Source of the DNA: Cocos nucifera
Taxonomy: Eukaryota > Streptophyta > Magnoliopsida > Arecales > Arecaceae
Length of the DNA stretch: 64,000 nucleotides
NCBI GenBank assembly: GCA_006176705.1
Contig: QRFJ01000367.1
Span: 154,869-218,868 of the forward strand
Reading direction: 5' to 3'
Below are positions 11,576-21,052 of the stretch, piece after piece (the first letter of the stretch is position 1; the number at the start of each line of letters is the position of its first letter). The position numbers and the translations under genes were made by a program. Under the pieces are notes generated by a model. The model saw only the letters and a list, made by a program, of their open reading frames with translations, was not told where the DNA came from and made no database searches.

Positions 11576-12030
11576 CTCATCAAACTTCGGCCGACCGAGC
11601 TCCTACCGAACTCTCAAGTGTCCAAGCCTCAGCCCAAGTCCCAACAGCCGGCCGAACCCCAGACGGCCGAGCTTCGCGGCTTCTCAGCAGCCGAACTCTT
11701 CTGCGGACGAGCCTTAGCTGCATACCTCTTGCCAGACGCCTATGGGAGCCGAACTCCCTCCTATCTTCCTCTTCAGGAGCCCGAACTCCTCCGAAATGGG
11801 CACACGACGAAGGCCTTCAACCCTTCATTCGGCAAGCTCTGCAACCATCACCATCAGTCAGTCAGTCCGCGTCACCATCAGTCAGTCCGCCGCGGGCGAT
11901 AGCGACCCACTGTCCAGGCGGCGATGGCTGTCACCCTCAATCCGCCGCACACGGCACCAGTGAGACTGACTCCGCCGAACCTCGAGCGGCCCGCCAGCAC
12001 GCGGCTGCAGTTGTCACCATCAAGCTCCAC

Positions 12031-12039
12031 TATATAAAG
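12031..12039 (+). promoter_or_regulatory. TATA box of LTR B (5')
   Basis: TATATAAAG lies about 260 bp before the LTR end. The same box is in the 3' LTR at 20038-20046, where it could drive transcription towards the downstream AAA ATPase gene. Confidence 0.75.
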
Positions 12040-12291
12040 GACCCTCCCGACACGCTAAGGCTAAGCTCTCTGAACTCTCGACTCTCTAAGCTCTCCTCCA
12101 CATCTCTAAGCTCCGGAACTCATTCCGAGCACTCCATTACTGTTGGTCGGAAACTAACTTGACCGTCGGAGGGTCCTGCCGGAGCCACCACCCCACCGGT
12201 TCCGGACGGGACTTCGTTTTGCAGGTCCCCGGCGGCGCCCAGCGGCCTCGATTGCGGCGACCTCCGGCGGCGACGGATTTCTGCACCAACA

Positions 12292-12312
12292 GATTGGCGC
12301 CGTCTGTGGGAA
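12292..12312 (+). other. Primer-binding site of element B
   Basis: GATTGGCGCCGTCTGTGGGA directly follows the 5' LTR. TTGGCGCC is a motif commonly found at this position in plant Ty3/gypsy elements, where a host tRNA 3' end primes reverse transcription. I do not assign the tRNA. Confidence 0.8.
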
Positions 12313-12429
12313 CGAGGGACTGAACCTTCGAGGTTCCCTTGTTCTTAAAGGAGTGCTCGGCGACGATTTCCCTCCCCTGCTCCGGATCTCTCTTCTCCCT
12401 CTTCAGTAATTCCTTTTCTGAAAAGAAAA

Positions 12430-14140
12430 ATGCCCCCAGAAGAACCTTCGACCCGGAGGTCGGCAGGCCTCCGCGGCCCGATCCCGTTCGGGTCCGTCCG
12501 CTCCCACTCCGGCCCCGGTGACTCAGGGCCCGCTCCGTACTCGCGGTAGATGCAGAGCAGTTCGAACCTGCTTGCCCAGCAGGTCCGCGATCTCACGGAG
12601 GCGGTGCAGGCAGGTGCAAGCCACGCATTCGCGAGGTCCAGCGCCCACTCGACCGGCGCGGGGTTCCCCGGAAGTCCCGGGAATCCAGTCCAGGAGCGAC
12701 CGATGTGGGCTACCCGACCTCCGGCCCTCGGGAGAGAGGGGCAGCCGGCAAAGAGCCCCTGCTCGGACCGCGGCTCGACCCAGGGAGAAGCTTCGCACCC
12801 TTTCACGCGAGAAGACCTTGGGGATTAAGGATCGCGAAGATTTGCTGGACCAAAGGCTCATGGAGATGGGACGGCGCAATAGAAGAACTTCGTCATACTC
12901 CTTCCTCCCGCGGTAACGATATTTGCACTGATCCTCCCTTTCTCACAGAAAATTATGCAGGAACAGGTACCACCGAACTTCAAGCTCCCGCATTTCGAAA
13001 GCTACGATGGGACCACTGATCCGGTCGACCATTTGGAGGCCTTCAGGACGACGATGTTACTCCATGGCGCGCCTGATGCCATTTTGTGTCGGGCTTTCCC
13101 TTCTACCCTCAAGGGAGCGGCTAGGAATTGGTACTCGGCGCTTAAGCCGGGCACCATCCTGTCGTTTGACCAAATGAGTCAACAATTCGCGGCCCACTTC
13201 GTCAGCAGCAAACGGCCGCGCAGAGGCTCGGATTCCCTGTTGGCCATCAGGCAAAAAGAGGGGGAACCCATCCGGGCTTACGTCACCCGGTTCAACACTG
13301 CCGCGCTGGAAGTCCGGAACCTGGACCAATCAGTTGCTATGGCCGCCCTCAAGGGCGGCCTTCAGAAGAACGACCTGCTGTTTTCCCTGGAAAAGAAATA
13401 TCCCAGGGACTTCGCTGACATGCTAGCTCGGGCCGAAAGCTATGCCCGGGCAGAAGAGGCTTTTGAGGCCAAGGATGGTGAAGCTCGCGACAAGCGACGA
13501 GTAGGCAGAGCGGGAAGGCCTGCCGAGGAAAGAAAGCGCACCGAAGCCTGGCCGCGTTCCCGAACTCCCCTGGTCGCGGGCGTGCCCGGACTCCACCTCA
13601 GGCTCGGGGGCGGGAAGCCACCGACGGAAGGGCGCGCCGAAGTTCTCCTCGGCACCGAAGTCCCACCCGACGCCGAAGTTCCCCCCGGCGCCGAGGTTCT
13701 CCCTCGCGACGAGGTCCCTCCCGCGCCGAAGGTTCTCCCCTCCGACGGCGTTTTCACAGCTACGCCCCCCTCAACGCCCCGAAGGCTCAAGTGCTGCTGG
13801 AGATCAAGGGACGACTTCCGGAGCCGGAGAGGATGCGTTCCCATCCCAGAAAACGCAACCCCAACAAGTTCTGCCTTTACCACCGTGACCACGGTCACGA
13901 TACCGAGGAGTGCATCCAGCTCCAGGACGAAATCGAGGAGCTGGTCCGGCGGGGCAGGCTTGGCCGATTCCTGCGAAGACGATCTAAAGAGCAGGAAGAT
14001 CGGCCGAGAATGTTGCCGCCGATTGGGGAAGATCGGCAGGAGGACCGGCCGTCTCTTGGCGTCATTAACACCATCTCGGGAGGACCGCAGCAGGGGAAAG
14101 ACCGACGAATCCGAGGGATCGGCAAAGAGGCAGAGGACCT
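12430..14140 (+). pseudogene. gag of element B (frame-broken)
   Basis: ATGCCCCCA at 12430 matches the gag starts of A and C, but a stop near 12547 interrupts this frame. The open capsid-coding part runs from 12955. The Retrotrans_gag core lies at about 12960-13480, with FKLPHFESYDG, GAARNWYSALKPG and YPRDFADMLARAESYAR. The zinc-knuckle-like CLYHRDHGHDTEEC (C-X2-H-X4-H-X4-C) at about 13870-13915 is in another frame, so one indel lies between about 13500 and 13790 and a second near 14085 restores the first frame. Gag would package the element RNA. Length and layout are otherwise normal. Confidence 0.88.
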
Positions 14141-14500
14141 CGGAGCCCGTGACCTTCACCGAAGCAGACGCCCAGGGGATCAGATTTCCGCATAACGACG
14201 CGGTTGTAATCTCTTTAAACGTCGCTGATTATGATGTACGCCGCGTTTTGGTGGATAATGGAAGTTCGGCGGACATATTGTTTTACGATGCCTTCTTAAA
14301 AATGTCCCTACCTGACACCCGCTTAGGACCTGTAAATTCCCCCCTGGTGGGATTTGCCGGACACGCCGTTCCGGTCGAAGGCATGGTGACTTTGGCGGTG
14401 ACGGCGGGCCAATCCCCAAAATCGGCCAAGGCGCGGATCGACTTTCTTTGTCGTGAGGACCCCGTCCGCCTATAATGCAATCCTTGGGCGACCAGGCCTT
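14141..14500 (+). pseudogene. Aspartic protease domain of element B
   Basis: In the same open frame as the gag core, VDNGSSADILF (catalytic Asp in DNGSS at 14254) is followed by GFAGHAVPVEG, a typical retropepsin-like arrangement in Tat-lineage elements. The enzyme would process the polyprotein. The frame ends at 14475, but the conserved end (AYNAILGRPGL) is read in a different frame from about 14453, so one indel lies near 14447 and another near 14500. Confidence 0.85.
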
Positions 14501-15599
14501 AAACGCACTACGGGCGGTAGTGTCAACCTACTACTTAAAGATGAAATTCCCGACGAGCCATGGAGTCGGCGAAGTCAGAGGAGACCAAGCCCTGGCAAAG
14601 TACTGCTACTCAATCGCCCTGCGCGAGGGAGACCGGCCCGACCCTTGCCTTGTTGACGGACTGGACGTCCGCGACGACCTCACTGAAGAACGGGGCGAAC
14701 CTGCGGAAGACCTCGTCCCTGTGTCCTTACGCGATGGAGACCCGGGGCATGAGGTGCGGATCGGCTCCAACCTAGCGGCCGAGGTCAAGGGACAGCTCGT
14801 CGCTTTCCTCAGAAGGAATGCAGACGTTTTCGCCTGGGCCCCAGCGGATGTACCAGGGATCGACGCCGATGTCATAGAACATCGGCTGGCCATCGACCCA
14901 AGGCACCGACCCGTCAGAGAAAAATTACGCCGCCAAGCCCCAGAAAGACAGAAGGCGGTAGCCGAAGAAGTGGATAAACTCCTTGAAGCTGGACTCATCC
15001 GGGAGGTCAACTATCCGACCTGGGTCTCGAACGTGGTCCTCGTCAAAAAAGCAAACAACAAATGGAGGATGTGCGTCGACTTCAAGAAGCTGAACAAAGC
15101 CTGCCCAAAGGACAGCTACCCCCTGCCGAGGATCGATCAGCTGGTGGACGCAACCTCGGGCCACGAGCTCCTCACTTTTATGGACGCATTTTCTGGTTAT
15201 AACCAGATACGCATGGCGCCCGAGGATGAAGAGAAGACCACCTTTATTACTGACCGAGGTCTCTATTGTTACAGGGTCATGCCTTTCGGACTCAAGAATG
15301 CAGGAGCCACCTACCAGCGCTTGGTCAACAAGGTCTTCAAGGGGCAGATCGGCCGCAACATGGAGGTGTACGTGGACGACATGCTGGTCAAAAGCCGAGC
15401 CTCGACAGACCACCTCGCCGACCTTGAAGAAACTTTCGGTGCGCTTAGGAGGCACAAGATGAAGTTGAACCCGACCAAATGCGCCTTCGGCGTGACCTCC
15501 GGAAAAATTTTTAGGATTCATGGTGTCGAGACGCGGAATCGAGGCAAATCCCGAGAAAATCCGAGCCATCCAGGAGATGACTGCCCCGAAAACAATTAA
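14475..15599 (+). CDS. Reverse transcriptase segment of element B pol
   Basis: A 374-codon open segment. After a linker with DVFAWAPADVPGI come the RT motifs: NVVLVKKANNKWRMCVDFKK, LLTFMDAFSGYNQIRM, YRVMPFGLKNAGATYQR and the catalytic YVDDMLV (15369-15380). It would copy element RNA into cDNA inside the particle. The start at 14475 is only where the frame opens, not a true initiation site. An extra A in the run at 15501-15506 throws the frame off at the RT/RNase H linker, so the last 15 or so residues are spurious. Confidence 0.92.
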   Translation: MQSLGDQALNALRAVVSTYYLKMKFPTSHGVGEVRGDQALAKYCYSIALREGDRPDPCLVDGLDVRDDLTEERGEPAEDLVPVSLRDGDPGHEVRIGSNLAAEVKGQLVAFLRRNADVFAWAPADVPGIDADVIEHRLAIDPRHRPVREKLRRQAPERQKAVAEEVDKLLEAGLIREVNYPTWVSNVVLVKKANNKWRMCVDFKKLNKACPKDSYPLPRIDQLVDATSGHELLTFMDAFSGYNQIRMAPEDEEKTTFITDRGLYCYRVMPFGLKNAGATYQRLVNKVFKGQIGRNMEVYVDDMLVKSRASTDHLADLEETFGALRRHKMKLNPTKCAFGVTSGKIFRIHGVETRNRGKSRENPSHPGDDCPENN

Positions 15600-16032
15600 G
15601 GAAGTTCAGCGCCTGGCTGGGAAGGTGGCGTCCTTGAACCGCTTTGTCTCGAGGTCGGCCGAGCGGTGCCTGCCTTTCTTCCAGGTCCTCAGGCGACCGA
15701 AAGATTTTTGCTGGACAGCGGAGTGCAAACAGGCATTCGAAGAGCTTAAAAACTACCTCGGCGCGCCTCCATTGCTGGCAAAGCCCGAACCTGGAGAAGG
15801 GCTGCTCCTATACCTAGCTGTCTCTCCAATGGCCCTGGCGGCTGTCCTGGTCAGGGAAGATGCGAAGGCGCAACAACCCGTCTACTACGTGAGCCGAGCC
15901 TTGAGGGACGCGGAAACCAGGTACTCCAAGTTAGAAAAACTAATTTACTGTCTTCTGATCGCAGCCAGGAAAGGAAGCTCCGACCTTACTTTCAGGAGCA
16001 TACCATCACGGTCCTCACGGACCAACCATTAA
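15520..16032 (+). CDS. RT connection and RNase H segment of element B
   Basis: Continues RT in the next frame: RRGIEANPEKIRAIQ, then LNRFVSRSAERCLPFF, KQAFEELKNYL, LLYLAVSPMALAAVLV and PVYYVSRALRDAETRYS, the usual order for the Ty3/gypsy RNase H. The enzyme removes RNA from the RNA-DNA hybrid. A five-base duplication near 15973 shifts the frame, so the true continuation (TVLTDQPLRAVL and onward to about 16150) is in frame 3, and the last 20 residues before 16032 are spurious. Confidence 0.88.
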   Translation: MVSRRGIEANPEKIRAIQEMTAPKTIKEVQRLAGKVASLNRFVSRSAERCLPFFQVLRRPKDFCWTAECKQAFEELKNYLGAPPLLAKPEPGEGLLLYLAVSPMALAAVLVREDAKAQQPVYYVSRALRDAETRYSKLEKLIYCLLIAARKGSSDLTFRSIPSRSSRTNH

Positions 16033-16157
16033 GAGCCGTCCTCCTCCACCGCGCAGACGCTTCGGGAAGAATCGCCAAATGGGCGGTCGAGCTCACGGAG
16101 TTCGACATCAACTACCGGCCCAGGCCATCGATCAAGGCTCAGATACTGGCGGACTTC

Positions 16158-17081
16158 GTGCTGGAATGCACCGCACCAGTCGAAGCTGAGCTTGAATCAA
16201 GCGAGACTATCATCAGCGGGAGACCAGGCCCCGACGAAGCCGAGCTGTGGCGGTCGAGCTTCCCTGAAGAAAGGGCCGACCTTCTTGAAGGCGCCTGGGT
16301 TCTGCATGTGGATGGCTCATCCAACTCTAGCGGGGCCGGCGCAGGGCTGGTCCTGGTTAGCCCCGAGGGGATCGTCACCGAGTACGCATTGCGCTTCGAG
16401 TTTCCCACAACCAACAATGGGGCCGAGTATGAAGCGCTGATAGTCGGGCTGCAGATAGCCAGGGAATTGAAGGTGGGTCGGCTTCAAGTCTATAGCGATT
16501 CCCAGTTGGTGGTCGGTCAGGTCGGCGGCAGCTACGAGGCGCGGGAGGAAAGCATGGTGATGTACCTCGGGAAGGTGAAGAACTTAATACCAGCCTTCGA
16601 CAGCTTCGACATTCGGCACATCCCGAGGACCGGGAATACAAGGGCCGACCTCCTCTCCAAGTTGGCCACCTCTGCCCCGGCCGAACTACCAAAAGAGGTG
16701 TTTCTGAAAACTCTGAAGTGCCCGACCACCGAGGAACCTCAGGCCGTCCTGCGGACGGACTTCGAGCCCAGCTGGATCGATCCGCTGATCGCCTACCTCG
16801 AAGAAGGGGTCCTCCCCCACGACCGGAGAGAAGCTCGGAAGCTCAGGAGTCAAGCCTCCCGCTACGTCTTGTACGAGGGCAGGTTATATAAAAGGTCGTA
16901 CTCCCTCCCGTTGCTGAGGTGCCTCCGACCCTCTGAGGCCTGCATCGCGCTACAGGATGTCCACGAAGGACTCTGCGGAAGTCACGCGGGAGCCAGATCC
17001 CTATCGCAAAGACTACTTCGGCAAGGGTACTACTGGCCGACCCTACTTCGTGATTCCACGGAATACGTGAAGAAGGTGTGA
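16158..17081 (+). CDS. Second (archaeal-type) RNase H and integrase zinc domain of element B
   Basis: WVLHVDGSSNSSGAGAGLVL (Asp codon at 16311), then NNGAEYEALIVGLQIA, VYSDSQLVV and NTRADLLSKLA form a second RNase H fold after the normal one. An additional RNase H of this type is a known hallmark of the plant Tat lineage. The segment then enters the integrase HHCC zinc-binding region, with HEGLCGSHAGARSL and GYYWPTL. An extra G at about 17075 changes frame just before the CDRC part of the zinc motif, causing the stop at 17081. Confidence 0.9.
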   Translation: MLECTAPVEAELESSETIISGRPGPDEAELWRSSFPEERADLLEGAWVLHVDGSSNSSGAGAGLVLVSPEGIVTEYALRFEFPTTNNGAEYEALIVGLQIARELKVGRLQVYSDSQLVVGQVGGSYEAREESMVMYLGKVKNLIPAFDSFDIRHIPRTGNTRADLLSKLATSAPAELPKEVFLKTLKCPTTEEPQAVLRTDFEPSWIDPLIAYLEEGVLPHDRREARKLRSQASRYVLYEGRLYKRSYSLPLLRCLRPSEACIALQDVHEGLCGSHAGARSLSQRLLRQGYYWPTLLRDSTEYVKKV

Positions 17082-17103
17082 CCGCTGCCAGAAGAACGCC
17101 AGC

Positions 17104-18006
17104 GTGCAAAGGCAGCCGGCGTCCGAACTCACTCCGCTCACTGCACCCTGGCCCTTCGCGCAGTGGGGGATGGACATCCTCGGCCCCTTCCCAACAGCGT
17201 CCGGACAACGGAAGTTCCTCCTGGTCGCGATCGACTACTTTACCAAGTGGGTCGAGGCGGAACCACTAGCGAAGATCACCGAGGCCAAGGTGCAGGACTT
17301 CGTCTGGAAGACGCTGATCTGCCGGTTCGGTCTGCCCCGAGCTCTCATAACCGATAATGGGCGACAGTTCGCTGGAGCCCGGTTTGCCGAGTTCTGCGAA
17401 GGACTAAACGTCTCCCACCACTTCACGTCGGTGGCTCATCCGCAAGCCAATGGGGAAGCCGAAGTGACCAATCGGACCCTGCTGCAAGGCCTCAAGACGA
17501 GGCTCGACAGGGCGAAAGGGGCCTGGGTAGACGAACTCTACCACGTTCTCTGGGCATACCGAACAACGCAGAGGGTACCGACCGGCGAGACACCCTTCGC
17601 CTTGGCCTTCGGCACCGAGGCAGTCATCCCGATCGAGCTCAAACTCCCGTCTGCTCGAATCGTGGGCTTCAACGAGCAACTCAACTCCCAGGACCTCAGA
17701 ACCAACCTCGACCTGCTGGAAGAAAGGAGGGAGGCAGCCCGCATCCGAATGGCCGCCTACCAGCAGAAGGTGGCTCGGTACTACAATTCCAGAGTCAAAG
17801 GCAAGGCGTTCAGAGTTGGGGACTTAGTGCTCCGACGAGCAGCCGTCTCCCAGCCCCAGAATCAAGGGAAGCTCGTCCCAAATTGGGAAGGTCCGTACGA
17901 AGTGGTAGAGGTCATCCGACCTGGTACCTATCGCCTAAAGGAGCTCGGAGGACTAGCGCTTCCCCGACCTTGGAACTCAGAAAATCTGAGAATGTACTAC
18001 CAGTAG
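17104..18006 (+). CDS. Integrase core of element B
   Basis: A 300-codon open segment with the rve catalytic triad: Asp in WGMDILGPF (17173), Asp in ITDNGRQF (17353) and Glu in GEAEVTNR (17461), which gives D-X35-E spacing. It is followed by AYRTTQRVPTGETPF and a C-terminal part ending NLRMYYQ at the TAG. It would insert cDNA and create the 5-bp duplication. The frame continues the zinc domain if the single inserted G at 17075 is discounted. The final 65 codons are the piece kept in A and C. Confidence 0.93.
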   Translation: MQRQPASELTPLTAPWPFAQWGMDILGPFPTASGQRKFLLVAIDYFTKWVEAEPLAKITEAKVQDFVWKTLICRFGLPRALITDNGRQFAGARFAEFCEGLNVSHHFTSVAHPQANGEAEVTNRTLLQGLKTRLDRAKGAWVDELYHVLWAYRTTQRVPTGETPFALAFGTEAVIPIELKLPSARIVGFNEQLNSQDLRTNLDLLEERREAARIRMAAYQQKVARYYNSRVKGKAFRVGDLVLRRAAVSQPQNQGKLVPNWEGPYEVVEVIRPGTYRLKELGGLALPRPWNSENLRMYYQ

Positions 18007-18069
18007 TTTCCCTCAATAAAACCTTGTTGCTCGACACTATCGTTTCAGGGTCACTGGGAAAAAAGCGAG

Positions 18070-18615
18070 CGGAAATGCCCCCACAGCCGGCTAGGAACAG
18101 GAGGAGAACCTCGTCCTAGCGTGAGCAAAGTCGAAGGCCCCGTCCACAAAGGACGGGATGGGGGGAGAAGCGAGGACGACGGTCCTCATGTGCCCCCACA
18201 GCCGGCTAGGAACAGGAGGAGAACCTCGTCCTAGCGTGAGCAAAGTCGAAGGCCCCGTCCATAAAGGACGGGATGGGGGGAGAAGCGAGGACGACGGTCC
18301 TCATGTGCCCCCACAGCTGGCTAGGCTAGGAACAGGAACAGGAGAGAACCTCGTCCTAGCGTGAGCAAAGTCGAAGGCCCCGTCCACAAAGGACGGGATG
18401 GGGGAGAAGCGAGGACGACGGTCCTCATGTGCCCCCACAGCCGGCTAGGAACAGGAGGAGAACCTCGTCCTAGCGTGAGGCAAAGTCAAAGGCCCCGTCC
18501 ACCAAGGACGGGATGGGGGGAGAGACGTGGACGATGGTCCCCATGTGCCCCCACAGCCCGTCGGGAACAAGAGGAGAACCTCGTCCTGACGCGAGCAAGG
18601 TCCAAGGCCGAGCCC
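18070..18615 (+). repeat. About 115-bp tandem repeats in the 3' region of element B
   Basis: Five units, marked by TGCCCCCACAGCCGGCTAGG at 18077, 18191, 18306, 18430 and 18546. Each continues into AACCTCGTCCTAGCGTGAGC and GGACGGGATGGGGG. Related units occur at the same position in C (53830-54240). They are non-coding as far as I can see. Confidence 0.92.
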
Positions 18616-19045
18616 CAGAGTCTACGGTAAGCTTCACTGCAGAAGACGAGGTCTCCTTCAGACCTCGGCTTCAACTTCGGTATCAGCGTCAGCGGGAGGC
18701 GAGGTCTCCCCCAAGCGATCATAACCTTGACTGCAAAAGAGGAGGTCTCCCCCGAATCGACTTCGGTTGATGAAGGCAATGTCAACTCCGACCCTGACCA
18801 CGGGGGGCGACATTGACTCCGGCCTCAACGTCGGCTTCACCAATTTCGGCTGGAAACGAGTCCCACTTCAACTCCAAACATCGACTGGGGATGAGACCTC
18901 CCCCAAGCCTCAGCTTCAACTTCAGCGTCAATATTGGCTGGAGATGAGACCTCCCCCGAGCTTCAGCCGCAACAAATGCGGAGCCTGGAAGAAGACTTCG
19001 GCAGTCGCCTGTTTTGGCACTCCCTTCCTTCAATTTTTGAACTCG
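18616..19045 (+). other. Degenerate 3' leader region of element B
   Basis: Non-coding, with irregular units around CGGAGATGAGACCTCCCCCG that resemble the GGAGATAAGATCTCC units of element A at the same position. It ends at the polypurine tract. Confidence 0.6.
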
Positions 19046-19061
19046 GGAGTGGGGGGGCTAC
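19046..19061 (+). other. Polypurine tract of element B
   Basis: GGGAGTGGGGGGGCTAC lies immediately before the 3' LTR and would prime plus-strand DNA. Confidence 0.85.
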
Positions 19062-20298
19062 TGTTGGGGATAAATCCCGCTCCTGCCGAAGCCCGGCCCG
19101 ACGCTCAGCCCAATGTAACCAGTAGCCGCTGAAGAGCTTCAGCGCCAGGCGCCAGGCCGAACCCTTAACACGGCCGAACTGCCTAGAGGCCGAACTCCTT
19201 CGGACCGACCCCAGGCGAACCCATGCAGCCGAACTCCTTCGGACCGACCTCAGGCGAACCCATGCAGCCGAACTCCTTCGGACCGACCCCAGGCGAGCCC
19301 ATGCAGCCGAACTCCTTCGGACCGACTCCAAGCGGCCGAGCTTCAATGAAGTCCTCTCAGCGGCCGAACCCCTCCGCGGACGGGCTTTAGTAGAAATCCT
19401 CAGCAATCGTCACTCAGGAGGCCGAACTCCTCAGCAATCGTCACTCAGGAGCCCGAACTCCTCAGCAGTCGTCACTGAGCCGAACTCCTCAGCAATCGTC
19501 ACTCAGGAGCCCGAACTCCTCAGCAATCGTCACTCAGGAGCCCGAACTCCTCAGCAGTCGTCACTGGGCCGAACTCCTCAGCGGTCGCCCTCATCAAACT
19601 TCGGCCGACCGAGCTCCTACCGAACCCTCTAGTGTCCAAGCCTCAGCCCAAGTCCAACGGCCGGCCGAACCCCTGACGGCCGGGCCGCGGCTTCTCAGCA
19701 GCCGAACTCTGCTGCGGACGGGTCTTAGCTGCATACCTCTCGCCAGACGCCTATGGGAGCCGAACTCCCTCCTATCTTCCTCCTTCAGGAGCCCGAACTC
19801 CTCCGAAATGGGCACACGACGAAGGCCTTCATCCCTTCATCCGGCAAGCTCTGCAACCATCACCATCAGTCAGTCCGCCGCACCATCAGTCAGTCCGCCG
19901 CGGGCGATAGCGACCCACTGTCAGGCGGCGATGGCTGTCACCCTCCATCCGCCGTATGCGGCGCCAGTGAGACTGACTCCACCGAACCTCGAGCGGCCCG
20001 CCAGCACGCGGCTGCAGTTGTCACCATCAAGCTCCACTATATAAAGGATCCTCCCGACACGCTAAGGCTAAGCTCTCTGGACTCTTAACTCTCTAAGCTC
20101 TCCTCCACATCTCTAAGCTCCGGAACTCATTCCGAGCACTCCATTACTGTTGGTCGGAAACTAACTTGACCGTCGGAGGGTCCTGCCGGAGCCACCACCC
20201 CACCGGTTCCGAACGGAACTTCGTTTTGCAGGTCCCCGGCAGCGCCCAGCGGCCTCGATAAAGGCGACCTCCGGCGGCGACGGATTTCTGCACCAATA
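19062..20298 (+). repeat. 3' LTR of element B
   Basis: Pairs with 10995-12291. Its last dinucleotide reads TA where the 5' copy has CA. The end is fixed by the ATAAA duplication at 20299-20303. The first 400 bases appear essentially identical to the 5' LTR. Confidence 0.95.
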
Positions 20299-20303
20299 AT
20301 AAA

Positions 20304-21001
20304 CATATGTGATTTTAAAATATTATAAAATTGCTCTCATTTCTCGACAATTTTATCGGAGTGGATGAGAATCAATTTTTAAAGAAACTATTTAATAAGT
20401 GTCAAAAACTTTCTTCAAAAATACTATGAATATCTTCAAAATTTTCACAGTATATACCATACATTCCTATGCAGCATGAATTAAATTCTACTATAGAAGT
20501 TGTAGTATCAATCAATCTGACTCCATTAACCGCAACCGAAGCTTTATTTATAATTTTTATAATAAAATTAGCTCTATCGAATCATTTTCATTCGAGATAT
20601 TATTATTAAAATTAATTTTAAAATATTTAAAAATAAAAATTTTTAAATAAAATAAATTTTTTTGGAGACGTGACGGGACAACCTGCATTCAGCAGGGCAT
20701 GGCTTTTCTCAACCCTCGACATTTAACCGTGACATCCGTTATGCAAGAGTTTTAGCCGATGTAGCAAGGGAGTGAAAAGCCGTACAAGTATCATTACCGA
20801 CTCGTGCGTCACGTCCGTCACCTCGCTTGATGATTGACTGCGACAGCTAGCCGCCAGCACAGCGCATGATTGAGAACGACCTCTTGGAGGTAAACTAACC
20901 TTCCCGCTGCTTTAAACCCAACGGTCCGCTTGGACTCCACTCACTCTTCCCTCCAGAAAAAGGCGCCTGGAACAGGGAGAGTGAGAGAGGGGAAAGAAGT
21001 G
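20304..21001 (+). promoter_or_regulatory. Upstream region of the AAA ATPase gene
   Basis: About 350 AT-rich bases adjoin element B, followed by about 350 more balanced bases and a purine-rich stretch (20965-21000) likely to be 5' untranslated. I see no strong TATA box; GCTTTAAACC near 20910 is the best candidate. Element B's 3' LTR, with its own TATA box, begins only about 700 bp upstream of the reading frame. Confidence 0.4.
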
Positions 21002-21022
21002 ATGGAGCTGGTGTTGGACTAG
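21002..21022 (+). other. Upstream ATG with TAG at codon 7, in frame with the AAA ATPase
   Basis: ATG at 21002 is in frame with the main ORF, 17 codons before its ATG at 21053, and is stopped by TAG at 21020. The codons after the stop continue sensibly into the main frame (KSIGSLPATLMFLRS), which resembles the N-termini of this family. Family members often carry a tryptophan at about this place, so TGG to TAG is a plausible change. As it stands it is a six-codon upstream ORF. Confidence 0.65.
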
Positions 21023-21052
21023 AAGTCGATAGGGTCGCTCCCGGCGACGCTA

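Larger units (their letters stand above)
10995..12291 (+). repeat. 5' LTR of element B
   Basis: Starts TGTTGGGGATAAATCC and ends CTGCACCAACA. It pairs with 19062-20298. It contains two internal tandem arrays (near 11128-11270 and 11331-11575) and a TATA box. The 1297-bp length differs from the 1237-bp 3' copy mainly by repeat units in the second array. Confidence 0.95.
10995..20298 (+). mobile_element. Element B: near-complete Ty3/gypsy (Tat-like) LTR retrotransposon
   Basis: 9.3 kb with two LTRs, primer-binding site, gag, protease, RT, RNase H, a second RNase H and integrase in Ty3/gypsy order, a tandem-repeat 3' region and a polypurine tract. It is flanked by a perfect 5-bp duplication, ATAAA at 10990-10994 and 20299-20303. 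It is clearly GC-richer than its surroundings. The LTRs are nearly identical apart from repeat copy number, so the insertion is recent. Several short indels break the polyprotein into at least six open segments. It is the only element here with most enzymatic domains and intact motifs, and so the model for a helper of A and C. Confidence 0.93.
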
